Notes under the pieces: generated by a model
What the model was told of the DNA's origin: nothing
Seen by the model: the letters and a program-made list of their open reading frames with translations, nothing else
Databases searched by the model: none
In this document: positions 1 to 6,380 of the stretch, piece by piece
Numbering within the stretch: the first letter of the stretch is position 1
How the letters are laid out: each line of letters starts with the position of its first letter
NCBI GenBank assembly: GCA_945864765.1
Contig: CAMBDR010000272.1
Span: forward strand, 1-6,380
From: Janthinobacterium lividum
Lineage (GTDB): Bacteria; Pseudomonadota; Gammaproteobacteria; Burkholderiales; Burkholderiaceae_D
Direction: 5' to 3'
Length of the DNA stretch: 6,380 nt
Made by a program: the position numbers and the translations under genes

Positions 1-282
1 CATCTGGTAGCGGTTGTTTTCGGAAGTCATCATCAACACCGGCAAATTGGCATAACGGGGATTGTTGCGGATTTTATCCAGCAAGGCCAAGCCGTTCATG
101 AGGGGCATATTCCAATCGGTGATGACAACATCAATTTTTCTATTTTGAATGATATGCCAGGCTTCAGACCCATTCATGGCGCTGATGATATTTTTGATGC
201 CGATTTGATGCAACATATTGACGAGTATGCGCCGCATGCCATCCATGTCATCAACCACCAAAAAAACGACGCCGTCATGCAT
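1..282 (-). CDS. CheY-like response regulator receiver domain (3' end outside window)
   Basis: This is a single-domain phosphoacceptor receiver, 94 residues visible of the usual 120-130; the C-terminus, including the conserved Lys, lies beyond the left edge. The acidic pair D11-D12 follows a beta strand (FLVVDD). The expected phosphoacceptor is D56 in VVITDWNMP, and T86 in LMMTSE matches the conserved Thr/Ser. Several stretches (VVDD..MRRI, DWNMP.M.G, LPVLM.T) closely match enterobacterial CheY, so a small output-less regulator acting by protein contact is likely. Whether its partner is the flagellar switch or another protein cannot be told, and no other chemotaxis gene is visible. The ATG at 282 is well supported: an in-frame TAA lies immediately before it, and GGGAG sits six bases upstream. 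It follows the catalase-like gene by 41 bases with no terminator, so it may be cotranscribed with it. Confidence 0.93.
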   Translation of the reverse strand, partial: MHDGVVFLVVDDMDGMRRILVNMLHQIGIKNIISAMNGSEAWHIIQNRKIDVVITDWNMPLMNGLALLDKIRNNPRYANLPVLMMTSENNRYQM

Positions 283-323
283 TTATTGCTCCCAACGCTG
301 CCATCGCTCAATCAATAAATTAA

Positions 324-1349
324 TCAATCAATCACATACCCATCAGGCTCTTGCCGCACCGCCTTGTTCTTCTCATGTCTGAAAATCGACACCGCCCGGT
401 ATACAATGCGCCGCCCCCGATTCACGCCACCCAAAGGCCGATGTTCCGGCAAGGCATGCCAGGGGATGAAAGACAGATTATCGCCATATTCATTGCGGGT
501 CGCGTTATCAAATTGCTGGGCCGGGATTTTGATGGTGGCCACCTTGCGAAAGGGCGATTCACTTTCCTTCCACAAGGCCCCCGCATCTTCAATCGGCATG
601 TTATCGGCATCGGTTTGAAACTGCACACAAAAATCAAAGCTTGCACCACCCTGGTTCAATTGCCTGACCATGGCTTCGCGCAATAAATTATCGCCCGCAT
701 CCGGTGGAATTTTATCCACTTGCTCAAGCACCGGCATGGTGCAATATTTGACCGCGCGGCCAGCCCCAAACAGATACGGCGTGGTACTCCAATAGCGCAG
801 TTGCAGCGGATTGGCCGCTTTCTTCATCGCGCTGGTGAGGTTGTAAGTGGCGCGCCAATGGGTAGCAAAAAACCAGAGCATGGTAAAAAAATTGCCCATC
901 AGCGCTTTCACCAGTTGCAAAAATTCTTTAATGTCCGCCGTCACCAAAACCGGCGCACTGATCAATAAAAAATCGTGCGTGGTAGCGTGTTTGTCTTCAT
1001 CCAGTATTTTTTCACCCGGCACCCCCATCAGCTTGATGGCCATACCGCGGATATCACCCTCGGTATCGGATTGGGCCTTTTCGTTTTGATTGGAAAAACG
1101 TATCCAGGCGGGCCAGGACTTGGCTTCTTTAAATAAACCCACTGCCAATTCCGGCGGTAAATTTGGTTCGACACAAAACTCGGCTTTCACCAAACCATGC
1201 ATTTTGGGATGTGCATCGCGCCGCATGATGCCGCTTGGGTAGTTCTCGGCTATTTTAGCGATCAGGCGCTGCGCCAATTCTTCCGAATCGGCTTGTTCAT
1301 TGGGTGGTGGATATTCTTCTGCAATTTTTTTTGGGCTGGCCATGGTCAT
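324..1349 (-). CDS. Catalase-like heme-domain family protein (y4iL-like branch)
   Basis: This is a 341-residue protein of the catalase-like superfamily, shorter than true catalases (about 480 or more). Numbering from the ATG at 1349, visible family landmarks are H51 in KMHGLVKAEF (candidate distal His), RFSN at 84-87, the block DIRGMAIKL at 99-107, HDFLLISAPV at 125-134, and a C-terminal signature running from LSFIPWHALP to EHRPLGG at 292-308. The RxFxYxD proximal-heme motif of classical catalases is not recognisable; the aligned stretch is LSFIPWH. Robust catalase activity should therefore not be assumed; peroxidase or lipid-hydroperoxide chemistry is possible. There is no signal peptide, so it is probably cytoplasmic. 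The start is uncertain: a TTG at 1358, ATG at 1349 and ATG at 1343 are in frame and none has a clear Shine-Dalgarno. The ATG at 1349 was chosen for codon preference. Its closeness to the HDOD stop suggests translational coupling. Confidence 0.88.
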   Translation of the reverse strand: MTMASPKKIAEEYPPPNEQADSEELAQRLIAKIAENYPSGIMRRDAHPKMHGLVKAEFCVEPNLPPELAVGLFKEAKSWPAWIRFSNQNEKAQSDTEGDIRGMAIKLMGVPGEKILDEDKHATTHDFLLISAPVLVTADIKEFLQLVKALMGNFFTMLWFFATHWRATYNLTSAMKKAANPLQLRYWSTTPYLFGAGRAVKYCTMPVLEQVDKIPPDAGDNLLREAMVRQLNQGGASFDFCVQFQTDADNMPIEDAGALWKESESPFRKVATIKIPAQQFDNATRNEYGDNLSFIPWHALPEHRPLGGVNRGRRIVYRAVSIFRHEKNKAVRQEPDGYVID

Positions 1350-1363
1350 TGATTTCAAAGAAG

Positions 1364-2860
1364 CTAGCGCTGTAACGACGCTTTAATGGTGGCTTGACGC
1401 CGCCTTTCCAACGCGTGTACCAGCAGGCTGCGGATTTCGTTTAGCAGGGTAAGTTCTTGTTCTTTTAGTAAAATCGTTGGTGCCTGTTTGCCCCAGTCGC
1501 CATAAATAAACGCCGTGGGGTGGCGGTTCAGCGTCAGGGGCAAAATCACAAAACTTTCCACCGGGGCCAGGGTGCTTTGAAACCAATGCGGTAATTTTTG
1601 CGCAAAATCGGGGTTTTTGGCATTTTCAATGAAAATGAGTTTATCGTTGGAGAGCGCGGTTTTAAATACATCCGGATGATAGATGTCGTCAAACACCAAA
1701 CTGGGTAGCAAGGCTTGTACGCCCGCACCAAAACACATTTTGGCCGAATATTGCGCTTCTTTGTGCTGATGCAAAAACGCAATCGCACGGCGTAAATCCA
1801 GACCCTGGTAGATGGTTTCCAGTGCCATGGCTATCATCTGGCTGGGCGTGGCCGAACTGACGGCATCGCGCATGTCGGAAACGCCATCGGCTAAAATCTG
1901 TAACAGGGCAGGGCGTGGATCAATATTGGCGCTAACCGTGCTGCGTTTTTCTGTGCGCGCCCGTTTGGCTTGGTGTACCGCTGTCAAATCGGAACTGGAG
2001 GCCTGTTTGGCCCCTTCCACCGCACCCATCACCGCTTCCGAACTCACGCCCAACATGCCGGCATAACTGGCGGCCAATTCGGCGATTTGGGCCGTGCCCA
2101 CTTCCTCGTCATCGCAGATGGCGTCGGCACAGGCGCTGGACATGGTGGACAGGGCCGATAACCATTTGCTCCCGCTTAACGGTTCGCTGCTTGGCGGGGT
2201 GTGTTGCATACTCTCCAGCAAGCCTTTGGGCAAACCCCAACGGCCTGCGGTGGCGCGGCCAATCTCTTCCAGGCTCAATCCCAAAACCTGGATGGCTGCC
2301 TCGTCTTCAGTTTGTGCATTCACTTCGCGCGCCTTGCATTCCAAAACCAAATTCCAGCGCTCGGGCAAGTAAAACACCACCATCATGCGGCCCAGTGTGT
2401 GTAACATCGAGCACACCACCGCCTCTTCGGCATCGCGATAATTGGCCGAAGTGGCCACCTGACGCGCCACATGGCCGGCCAGCACGGCTTTTTCCATTTC
2501 CAGGTAGGCATTGGCAGAATCGGGTGAGGCGGCGGATAATTCATCAATCAACTTTAAACCCAAGGCCAAATGGCCGATGGTTTCGGTGCCCAGCACAATC
2601 ACCGCCTTCGATACCGTGCCGATGGATTGGCCAAAGGCGGCATACATCGCACTATTAGCCAGGCGCAATACTTTTTGGGTCAGGGCCGGGTCGGACAAGA
2701 CGGTTTGAGTCATATTGAAGCCTTGGTCGTCTTCACCCCGCATCGCGCCCAAAATGGCGGTGATGGCGTGAGTAAAACCGGGCAAATCACCTTGTTGTTT
2801 GACGCGATCCCATAATAGGCCGAGCGTTTTTTCAGGGCTGATTGCTTCCAGACTACTCAT
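1364..2860 (-). CDS. HDOD domain protein with C-terminal GAF-like region
   Basis: This is a 498-residue cytoplasmic signalling protein. Residues about 20-220 form an HDOD domain, with the family hallmarks LSDPALTQKVLRLANSAMY at 55-73 and AVIVLGTETIGHLAL at 86-100. HDOD domains resemble HD phosphohydrolases but lack the catalytic His-Asp pair. Here the matching place reads SMLHTLGRM (151-159), with Thr after the His, so hydrolase activity is not expected. A low-complexity linker rich in Ser, Ala and Lys/Arg (about 281-312) leads to a region at about 335-488 that resembles a GAF sensor domain; this second assignment is weaker. The ATG at 2860 was chosen because it overlaps the upstream TGA as ATGA, with CGGGGG a few bases before it. 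A longer reading frame to 3079 would overlap the upstream gene by more than 200 bases and has no family-like sequence. Coupling to the GGDEF-EAL gene suggests a shared role, possibly in c-di-GMP signalling, motility or surface behaviour (inference). Confidence 0.92.
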   Translation of the reverse strand: MSSLEAISPEKTLGLLWDRVKQQGDLPGFTHAITAILGAMRGEDDQGFNMTQTVLSDPALTQKVLRLANSAMYAAFGQSIGTVSKAVIVLGTETIGHLALGLKLIDELSAASPDSANAYLEMEKAVLAGHVARQVATSANYRDAEEAVVCSMLHTLGRMMVVFYLPERWNLVLECKAREVNAQTEDEAAIQVLGLSLEEIGRATAGRWGLPKGLLESMQHTPPSSEPLSGSKWLSALSTMSSACADAICDDEEVGTAQIAELAASYAGMLGVSSEAVMGAVEGAKQASSSDLTAVHQAKRARTEKRSTVSANIDPRPALLQILADGVSDMRDAVSSATPSQMIAMALETIYQGLDLRRAIAFLHQHKEAQYSAKMCFGAGVQALLPSLVFDDIYHPDVFKTALSNDKLIFIENAKNPDFAQKLPHWFQSTLAPVESFVILPLTLNRHPTAFIYGDWGKQAPTILLKEQELTLLNEIRSLLVHALERRRQATIKASLQR

Positions 2861-4572
2861 TTGACCCCCGGACGAATAATCGATGTGAGAATTGCAGCAT
2901 AGGTTTTTTCTTTCAATGCCTCCATGGCAACATGTGGTGGCATGGGTTTTCCGGTGAGGTAACCCTGGATATAACGGCAACCACGCTCCACCAAATATTC
3001 CATTTGATGTTCGGTTTCCACCCCTTCGGCCACCACCGATAGATCCAGATGTTTTGCCAAATCGAGCACGGCATTGCAAATGGCTGCATCTTTTTGTGAA
3101 TCGGGTAAGTCTTTAATAAATGCGCGATCCACTTTTAATACCGAAATTGGAAAGCGCTTTAAATAAGCCAGCGACGAATAACCGGTGCCAAAATCGTCAA
3201 TGGCAATGCGGGCATTGCGGGCCGTCATTTTGCTCAATACACTTTCGGCTTGAATCGGGTCAATCATGAGGGTGCCTTCGGTAATTTCTAACAATAACTG
3301 GTCGCCATTTAAGCCGGAAAATGCCAGCGCATCATCCAATACATCTAAAAATTGGTCATTGCGAAACTGGCGCGGGCTGACATTGACTGAAATATACAGC
3401 GGTCGCTTGCACACGTCTTCAAAACTTTTTAATTGCACACAGGCCGATTTTAAAGCCCATGCGCCCAATAAATTGATTAAACCATTGCTTTCGGCCAGTG
3501 GAATGAAATGCACTGGCGGCACCATGCCCAAACTGGGGTGCATCCAGCGCATCAGGGTTTCAAAACCCTGAATCTGGCGTGAACGGGCATCGACAATAGG
3601 TTGATAATATAATAAAAATTCACCTTCGCGCACGGCGTGGAACATGGCCGCTTCCAGCGTGATGTCGTGTTCTGGCGGGGCAATTTGTTGTGGGCTATAA
3701 ACCACACAGCGCGCCTTGCCAGTCTCTTTGGCTCGGTACATGGCGGTGTCGGCATGGGCCAACAGTTTGATTTCATCATCGCCATGCTCCGGGTAAATCG
3801 CCACCCCCACCGAGGCACCCACGTAAATGGTTTGGCCATCGACTTCAAAAGGCGATTGCAAGGTGGCAATTAAACGGTTGCTGACGATTTTAATTTCCGC
3901 CTGCGTGACGGTGCCGGGCAAGATGGCAACAAATTCATCGCCGCCCACGCGTGCCAGGGTGTCGCTGTCACGCAAGGCTTTCACCAGGCGCGAAGTGGCC
4001 ATGCGCAGCAGTGCATCACCGACCGGATGGCCTAATACGTCGTTGACTTTTTTGAACCCATCCAAGTCCAGCATGGCGACCGAAAAACCTTGCCCGGTGC
4101 GGCGCGAACGCGCAATGGTCATGCGCAAACGGTCGGATAAGAGTAAGCGGTTGGGTAATTCGGTGAGTGAATCATGGGTGGCCATATGGCGCAATTGTTC
4201 TTCTGTTACCCGATGCGCAGAAATATCGCGCCCAATGGCAATGAATTCGGTTGCGTGATGGCGGCTTTGATAGGTCGAGATTTGAATTTCAAGCCACAGC
4301 GGGGCGGAATCGGTTTTGATGCGCACTTCAGCCCGGCTGGGTTTTTGCTGCTGTTGCACTTGCTTGAAGGCGACTTCAAAGGCGGGCCGATCTGGTTCCA
4401 GCAACAGGCTAAAAAACGGGATGCCGTATAAATCATTGGTGGTGCCAATTAACTGGCGCGTGCGGCGGCTGCTGTACAAAATGTCGGCAGCGTGGTTAAA
4501 GCGTAGCACGACATCGCCCGCCGCTTCCAGCAGGCTTTCCAGTTCTAGATGGGCATCTGATGCAGGATTCAT
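2857..4572 (-). CDS. PAS-GGDEF-EAL protein, putative diguanylate cyclase/c-di-GMP phosphodiesterase
   Basis: This is a 571-residue protein for making and/or degrading cyclic di-GMP. A PAS-like sensor with its PAC end (WLEIQIS to GRDISAH) covers about 10-120. The GGDEF domain covers about 130-295, with intact GGDEF at 210-214, D169 in LDLDGFKKVND, and an RxxD inhibitory site (R201, D204) five residues before GGDEF. The EAL domain covers about 303-550. Its signature is ETL (338-340) rather than EAL, and the other family residues are present: N397, E429, D459-D460, K480, E516 and Q536. Both domains therefore look potentially active; which dominates cannot be read from sequence. There are no membrane segments or signal peptide, so it should be cytoplasmic. 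The ATG at 4572 is well fixed: an in-frame TAG lies 12 bases upstream and overlaps a weak AGG ribosome-binding site. It leads the likely operon, and its stop overlaps the HDOD start by four bases. Confidence 0.96.
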   Translation of the reverse strand: MNPASDAHLELESLLEAAGDVVLRFNHAADILYSSRRTRQLIGTTNDLYGIPFFSLLLEPDRPAFEVAFKQVQQQQKPSRAEVRIKTDSAPLWLEIQISTYQSRHHATEFIAIGRDISAHRVTEEQLRHMATHDSLTELPNRLLLSDRLRMTIARSRRTGQGFSVAMLDLDGFKKVNDVLGHPVGDALLRMATSRLVKALRDSDTLARVGGDEFVAILPGTVTQAEIKIVSNRLIATLQSPFEVDGQTIYVGASVGVAIYPEHGDDEIKLLAHADTAMYRAKETGKARCVVYSPQQIAPPEHDITLEAAMFHAVREGEFLLYYQPIVDARSRQIQGFETLMRWMHPSLGMVPPVHFIPLAESNGLINLLGAWALKSACVQLKSFEDVCKRPLYISVNVSPRQFRNDQFLDVLDDALAFSGLNGDQLLLEITEGTLMIDPIQAESVLSKMTARNARIAIDDFGTGYSSLAYLKRFPISVLKVDRAFIKDLPDSQKDAAICNAVLDLAKHLDLSVVAEGVETEHQMEYLVERGCRYIQGYLTGKPMPPHVAMEALKEKTYAAILTSIIRPGVK

Positions 4573-4677
4573 CGGGTAGACCTAAAATTTTGCGACATGA
4601 ATTGGTATTGGCAAGTTTTACGCAAACAGTACTTCGTCGAATTGAATCTGATTCTGAAATGAAATGTATCACCAAAA

Positions 4678-4693
4678 CCTGCTTCAGCGCAGG
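4678..4693 (-). terminator. Weak stem-loop followed by four T on the minus strand
   Basis: Read on the minus strand, CCTGC and GCAGG form a five-base-pair GC-rich stem around a six-base loop, followed at once by TTTTGG. The shape is that of a weak intrinsic terminator about 110 bases after the beta-oxidation stop codon. The stem is short and the T run is only four bases, so termination may be partial or absent. It could also be chance, or part of the leader of the next gene. Confidence 0.2.
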
Positions 4694-4716
4694 AAAATAT
4701 CGCTTTATCGTGGCGT

Positions 4717-4740
4717 GTGTTGCAGATTTTGGTGTTGCAG
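4717..4740. repeat. Nine-base direct repeat, spacing 15
   Basis: GTGTTGCAG occurs at 4717-4725 and again at 4732-4740 (CTGCAACAC twice on the minus strand), separated by six bases. It lies in the gap upstream of the PAS-GGDEF-EAL gene, where a tandem regulator-binding site would be plausible. The repeat itself is exact. Any regulatory role is inference: no known operator is recognised, and the 15-base period is not a full number of helical turns. Confidence 0.45.
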
Positions 4741-4790
4741 TGCGCAAAAACTCGGGCTTGTTTCCTTTCGTTAATTTTATAAGCGGTCTT

Positions 4791-4814
4791 ACTTGGCGTT
4801 TGATTATGCCAAGT
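4791..4814 (-). repeat. Inverted repeat spanning the stop codon of the beta-oxidation gene
   Basis: ACTTGGC (4791-4797) and GCCAAGT (4808-4814) are perfect inverted copies, forming a seven-base-pair stem with a ten-base loop that contains the TAA stop (4804-4806). On the minus-strand transcript the stem is followed by AAGACCGC rather than a T run, so it is not a standard intrinsic terminator. It might protect the 3' end of the message or act as a weak pause site. Both ideas are inference. Confidence 0.4.
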
Positions 4815-6380
4815 CCGGCATCGCAAAACGTGGTCCATAACGGCTTTGCAAGGCCTGCGCGCGTTCGGTAAATGCGGCATGGCCGACGTGTTCAATAAAT
4901 TGGCGCGCGCCGCCAGTCCAGGGCGGGAAGCCAAAGCCAAAAATCGAGCCGATATTGGCATCGCGTGCCGATTCCAGCACGCCTTCATTCAGGCAGCGCA
5001 GGGTTTCAATCGCTTGAATGTAGAGCAAGCGGTCGCATACATCCTGAAACGGCACCTCAGCCCGGCTTGCATCGGCCGCTTTGCCAAACAATTCAGCCAA
5101 ACCGGGCCAGAGTTGTTTTTTGGCACCCGCCGGATAGTCATAAAACCCGGCCCCCGCCGCTTTACCCGCGCGTTGGCATTGGTTGAGCATGGTGTCGAGC
5201 ACCCCGACGGACGAAGGGGCTTGGTACGCGATGCCCGCCGCCGCCAAATCATGCGTGGTTTGTTGGTGTACGGCCCAGGCCAGACTGAGGCTCACTTCAT
5301 CCTGTACCGCCAATGGCCCGACCGGCATGCTCACCGCCAGCGCGGCGTTTTCAATCATGGCGGCGGGTACGCCTTCTTGCAACAGGGCCATGCCTTCATT
5401 GACGAAACAACCAAACACGCGGCTGGTGAAAAAGCCGCGCGCGTCGTTGACCACAATCGGGTATTTGCCCAACTGCAAAACATAGTCATAAGCGCGCGCC
5501 AGGCTTTGCGGTGAGGTTTGCTTGCCTTTGATGATTTCCACCAATTTCATTTTATCGACCGGGGAAAAAAAGTGTAAGCCGATAAAGCGCGCCGGGTCGG
5601 GGAAGGCCTCGGCCAGGCCACTGATGGGCAAGGTGGAGGTATTGCTGGTCATTAAACTATCGGGGCCAAGATGGGGCACCAGCGCTTGTGTGACTTCGGC
5701 TTTGAGGGCGCGTTTTTCAAATACCGCTTCAATCACCAGCTCGCACCCGGCAAAGTTGGCAAAATCGGCACTGGGTTGTATCAAATCCAGCGTGGCTTGC
5801 GCTTGTTCGGCACTGGTTTTGCCGCGTTGCTGGCGTTTTTGCAGCAGTTTGGCGCTATAGGCTTTGCCGTTTTCGGCTTTTTCCAGCGTGACATCGTGCA
5901 GCACGCAGTGGATGCCACGGCTGGCATTGGCCCAGGCAATGCCGGCACCCATCATGCCAGCTCCCACCACGCCCACTTGCTTGACTTTGGTTTTGGCAAA
6001 TTCAGGCGGGCGACTTTTACCGCTTTGCATTTCTTGCATCTGAAAAAAGAAGGTGGTGATCATGTTTTTGGCGACTTTTCCGGTTGCCAATTCGGTGAAG
6101 TAACGGCTTTCGATCAGCAAGGCGGTATCGATCTCGACTTGTACGCCTTCCACCATGGTACTTAAAATGGCTTCCGGGGCCGGGTAATTGCCACGGGTTT
6201 TTTCGCGCAGCATGGCCGGGGCCACCATCGCCATTTGCATAATCTTGGGGTAGAACATATCGCCGCCGGGAAGGCGAAAGCCGGGTTTGTCCCAGGCTTG
6301 TTGCGGGGCCGGGTTGGCGGCAATAAAGGCGTGCGCCTTGGCTTGCATGTCGTCCATATCGCTTGCCATGGCGTGGATGA
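4804..6380 (-). CDS. Fatty-acid oxidation multienzyme alpha subunit, 3-hydroxyacyl-CoA dehydrogenase part (FadB/FadJ-like, 5' end outside window)
   Basis: This is the C-terminal part of the beta-oxidation enzyme that hydrates enoyl-CoA and then oxidises L-3-hydroxyacyl-CoA with NAD+. Counting from the Met at 6369, residues 1-125 are the linker that follows the crotonase domain in this family. VGVVGAGMMGAG (132-143) is the NAD-binding GxGxxG loop. TSNTS (241-245), H266 in LHFFSPVDKMKLVE and E278 are the expected active-site Ser, His and Glu. C-terminal dehydrogenase repeats follow, ending near GFGFPPWTGG (477-486). The Met at 6369 is probably not the start: the frame stays open to the window edge (IHA precedes it), and family members carry about 190 more residues of enoyl-CoA hydratase. 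Full length is expected to be near 700-720. The usual thiolase partner (FadA/FadI) is not downstream. FadJ versus FadB cannot be decided from this part. Confidence 0.93.
   Translation of the reverse strand, partial: IHAMASDMDDMQAKAHAFIAANPAPQQAWDKPGFRLPGGDMFYPKIMQMAMVAPAMLREKTRGNYPAPEAILSTMVEGVQVEIDTALLIESRYFTELATGKVAKNMITTFFFQMQEMQSGKSRPPEFAKTKVKQVGVVGAGMMGAGIAWANASRGIHCVLHDVTLEKAENGKAYSAKLLQKRQQRGKTSAEQAQATLDLIQPSADFANFAGCELVIEAVFEKRALKAEVTQALVPHLGPDSLMTSNTSTLPISGLAEAFPDPARFIGLHFFSPVDKMKLVEIIKGKQTSPQSLARAYDYVLQLGKYPIVVNDARGFFTSRVFGCFVNEGMALLQEGVPAAMIENAALAVSMPVGPLAVQDEVSLSLAWAVHQQTTHDLAAAGIAYQAPSSVGVLDTMLNQCQRAGKAAGAGFYDYPAGAKKQLWPGLAELFGKAADASRAEVPFQDVCDRLLYIQAIETLRCLNEGVLESARDANIGSIFGFGFPPWTGGARQFIEHVGHAAFTERAQALQSRYGPRFAMPDLA

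Larger units (their letters stand above)
4573..4803. other. 231-bp intergenic region, probable promoter region of the signalling operon
   Basis: This gap separates the beta-oxidation gene from the PAS-GGDEF-EAL gene. Both are on the minus strand, so it should carry the end of one transcript and the promoter of the next. I found no coding sequence with family-like content, no tRNA and no riboswitch. I could not identify a convincing -35/-10 pair on the minus strand; AT-rich blocks exist, but none has a good partner at 16-18 bases. It contains a nine-base direct repeat, two short hairpins and a small perfect inverted repeat (GAATC-T-GATTC, 4644-4654). The promoter assignment is from layout, not from a motif. 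Confidence 0.5.

Noticed and set aside
2191..2658. Plus-strand open frame of 155 codons
   Set aside because: It is antisense to the HDOD domain; its composition is Pro/Arg-rich, as expected of a shadow frame.
2861..3079. A 73-residue N-terminal extension of the HDOD reading frame
   Set aside because: It lies wholly inside the EAL domain gene in another frame, shows no HDOD-like sequence, and the ATG at 2860 has a ribosome-binding site and the typical ATGA overlap.
4560..4871. Plus-strand open frame of 103 codons over the intergenic gap
   Set aside because: It overlaps the ends of two confident minus-strand genes and has no clear ribosome-binding site or family resemblance.
4569..4988. Minus-strand open frame of 139 codons across the intergenic gap
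   Set aside because: It overlaps the end of the dehydrogenase gene out of frame, has no recognisable domain, and ends at the GGDEF-EAL start region.
4846..5514. Plus-strand open frame of 222 codons
   Set aside because: It is antisense to the conserved dehydrogenase gene, has no recognisable family motifs, and is explained by that gene's codon bias.
5671..6165. Plus-strand open frame of 164 codons
   Set aside because: It is antisense to the NAD-binding part of the dehydrogenase and has no protein-like motifs.
6367..6369. ATG at 6369 as the true start of the beta-oxidation gene
   Set aside because: The frame stays open to the window edge, and the residues on both sides match the linker that follows the crotonase domain in full-length FadB/FadJ proteins.
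1..6380. CRISPR array, mobile element, phage or defence system
   Set aside because: I saw no regularly spaced repeats, terminal inverted repeats, transposase or nuclease motifs; nearly all of the window is explained by five conserved genes.

Overview
The window looks like an ordinary chromosomal stretch from a motile, aerobic proteobacterium, most likely gamma- or betaproteobacterial. This is inferred from a CheY-type receiver very close to the enterobacterial/pseudomonad type, a PAS-GGDEF-EAL protein, an HDOD protein and a FadB/FadJ-type beta-oxidation enzyme. I cannot name the genus. I see no transposase, integrase, phage gene, CRISPR array, tRNA or rRNA.

All five genes lie on the minus strand, so transcription runs from high to low coordinates. 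From the right edge: (1) 6380-4804, the C-terminal two-thirds or more of a fatty-acid oxidation multienzyme, whose N-terminal enoyl-CoA hydratase domain lies outside the window. (2) 4803-4573, a 231-bp gap with small repeats and hairpins that should hold the next gene's promoter. (3) 4572-2857, a PAS-GGDEF-EAL protein for cyclic-di-GMP turnover. (4) 2860-1364, an HDOD protein with a C-terminal GAF-like region, whose ATG overlaps the previous TGA. (5) 1349-324, a protein of the catalase-like heme family (y4iL-like branch), starting 14 bases after the HDOD stop. (6) 282-1, a CheY-like receiver cut by the left edge, starting 41 bases after the catalase-like stop.

Genes 3 to 6 are spaced like one operon. 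By inference, the cluster joins a c-di-GMP enzyme, an HDOD/GAF signalling protein, a possible heme or peroxide/lipid-peroxide protein and a phosphoryl-accepting receiver. The link between the catalase-like protein and the signalling proteins is the least usual part of the window. The beta-oxidation gene is probably a separate unit that happens to lie upstream.
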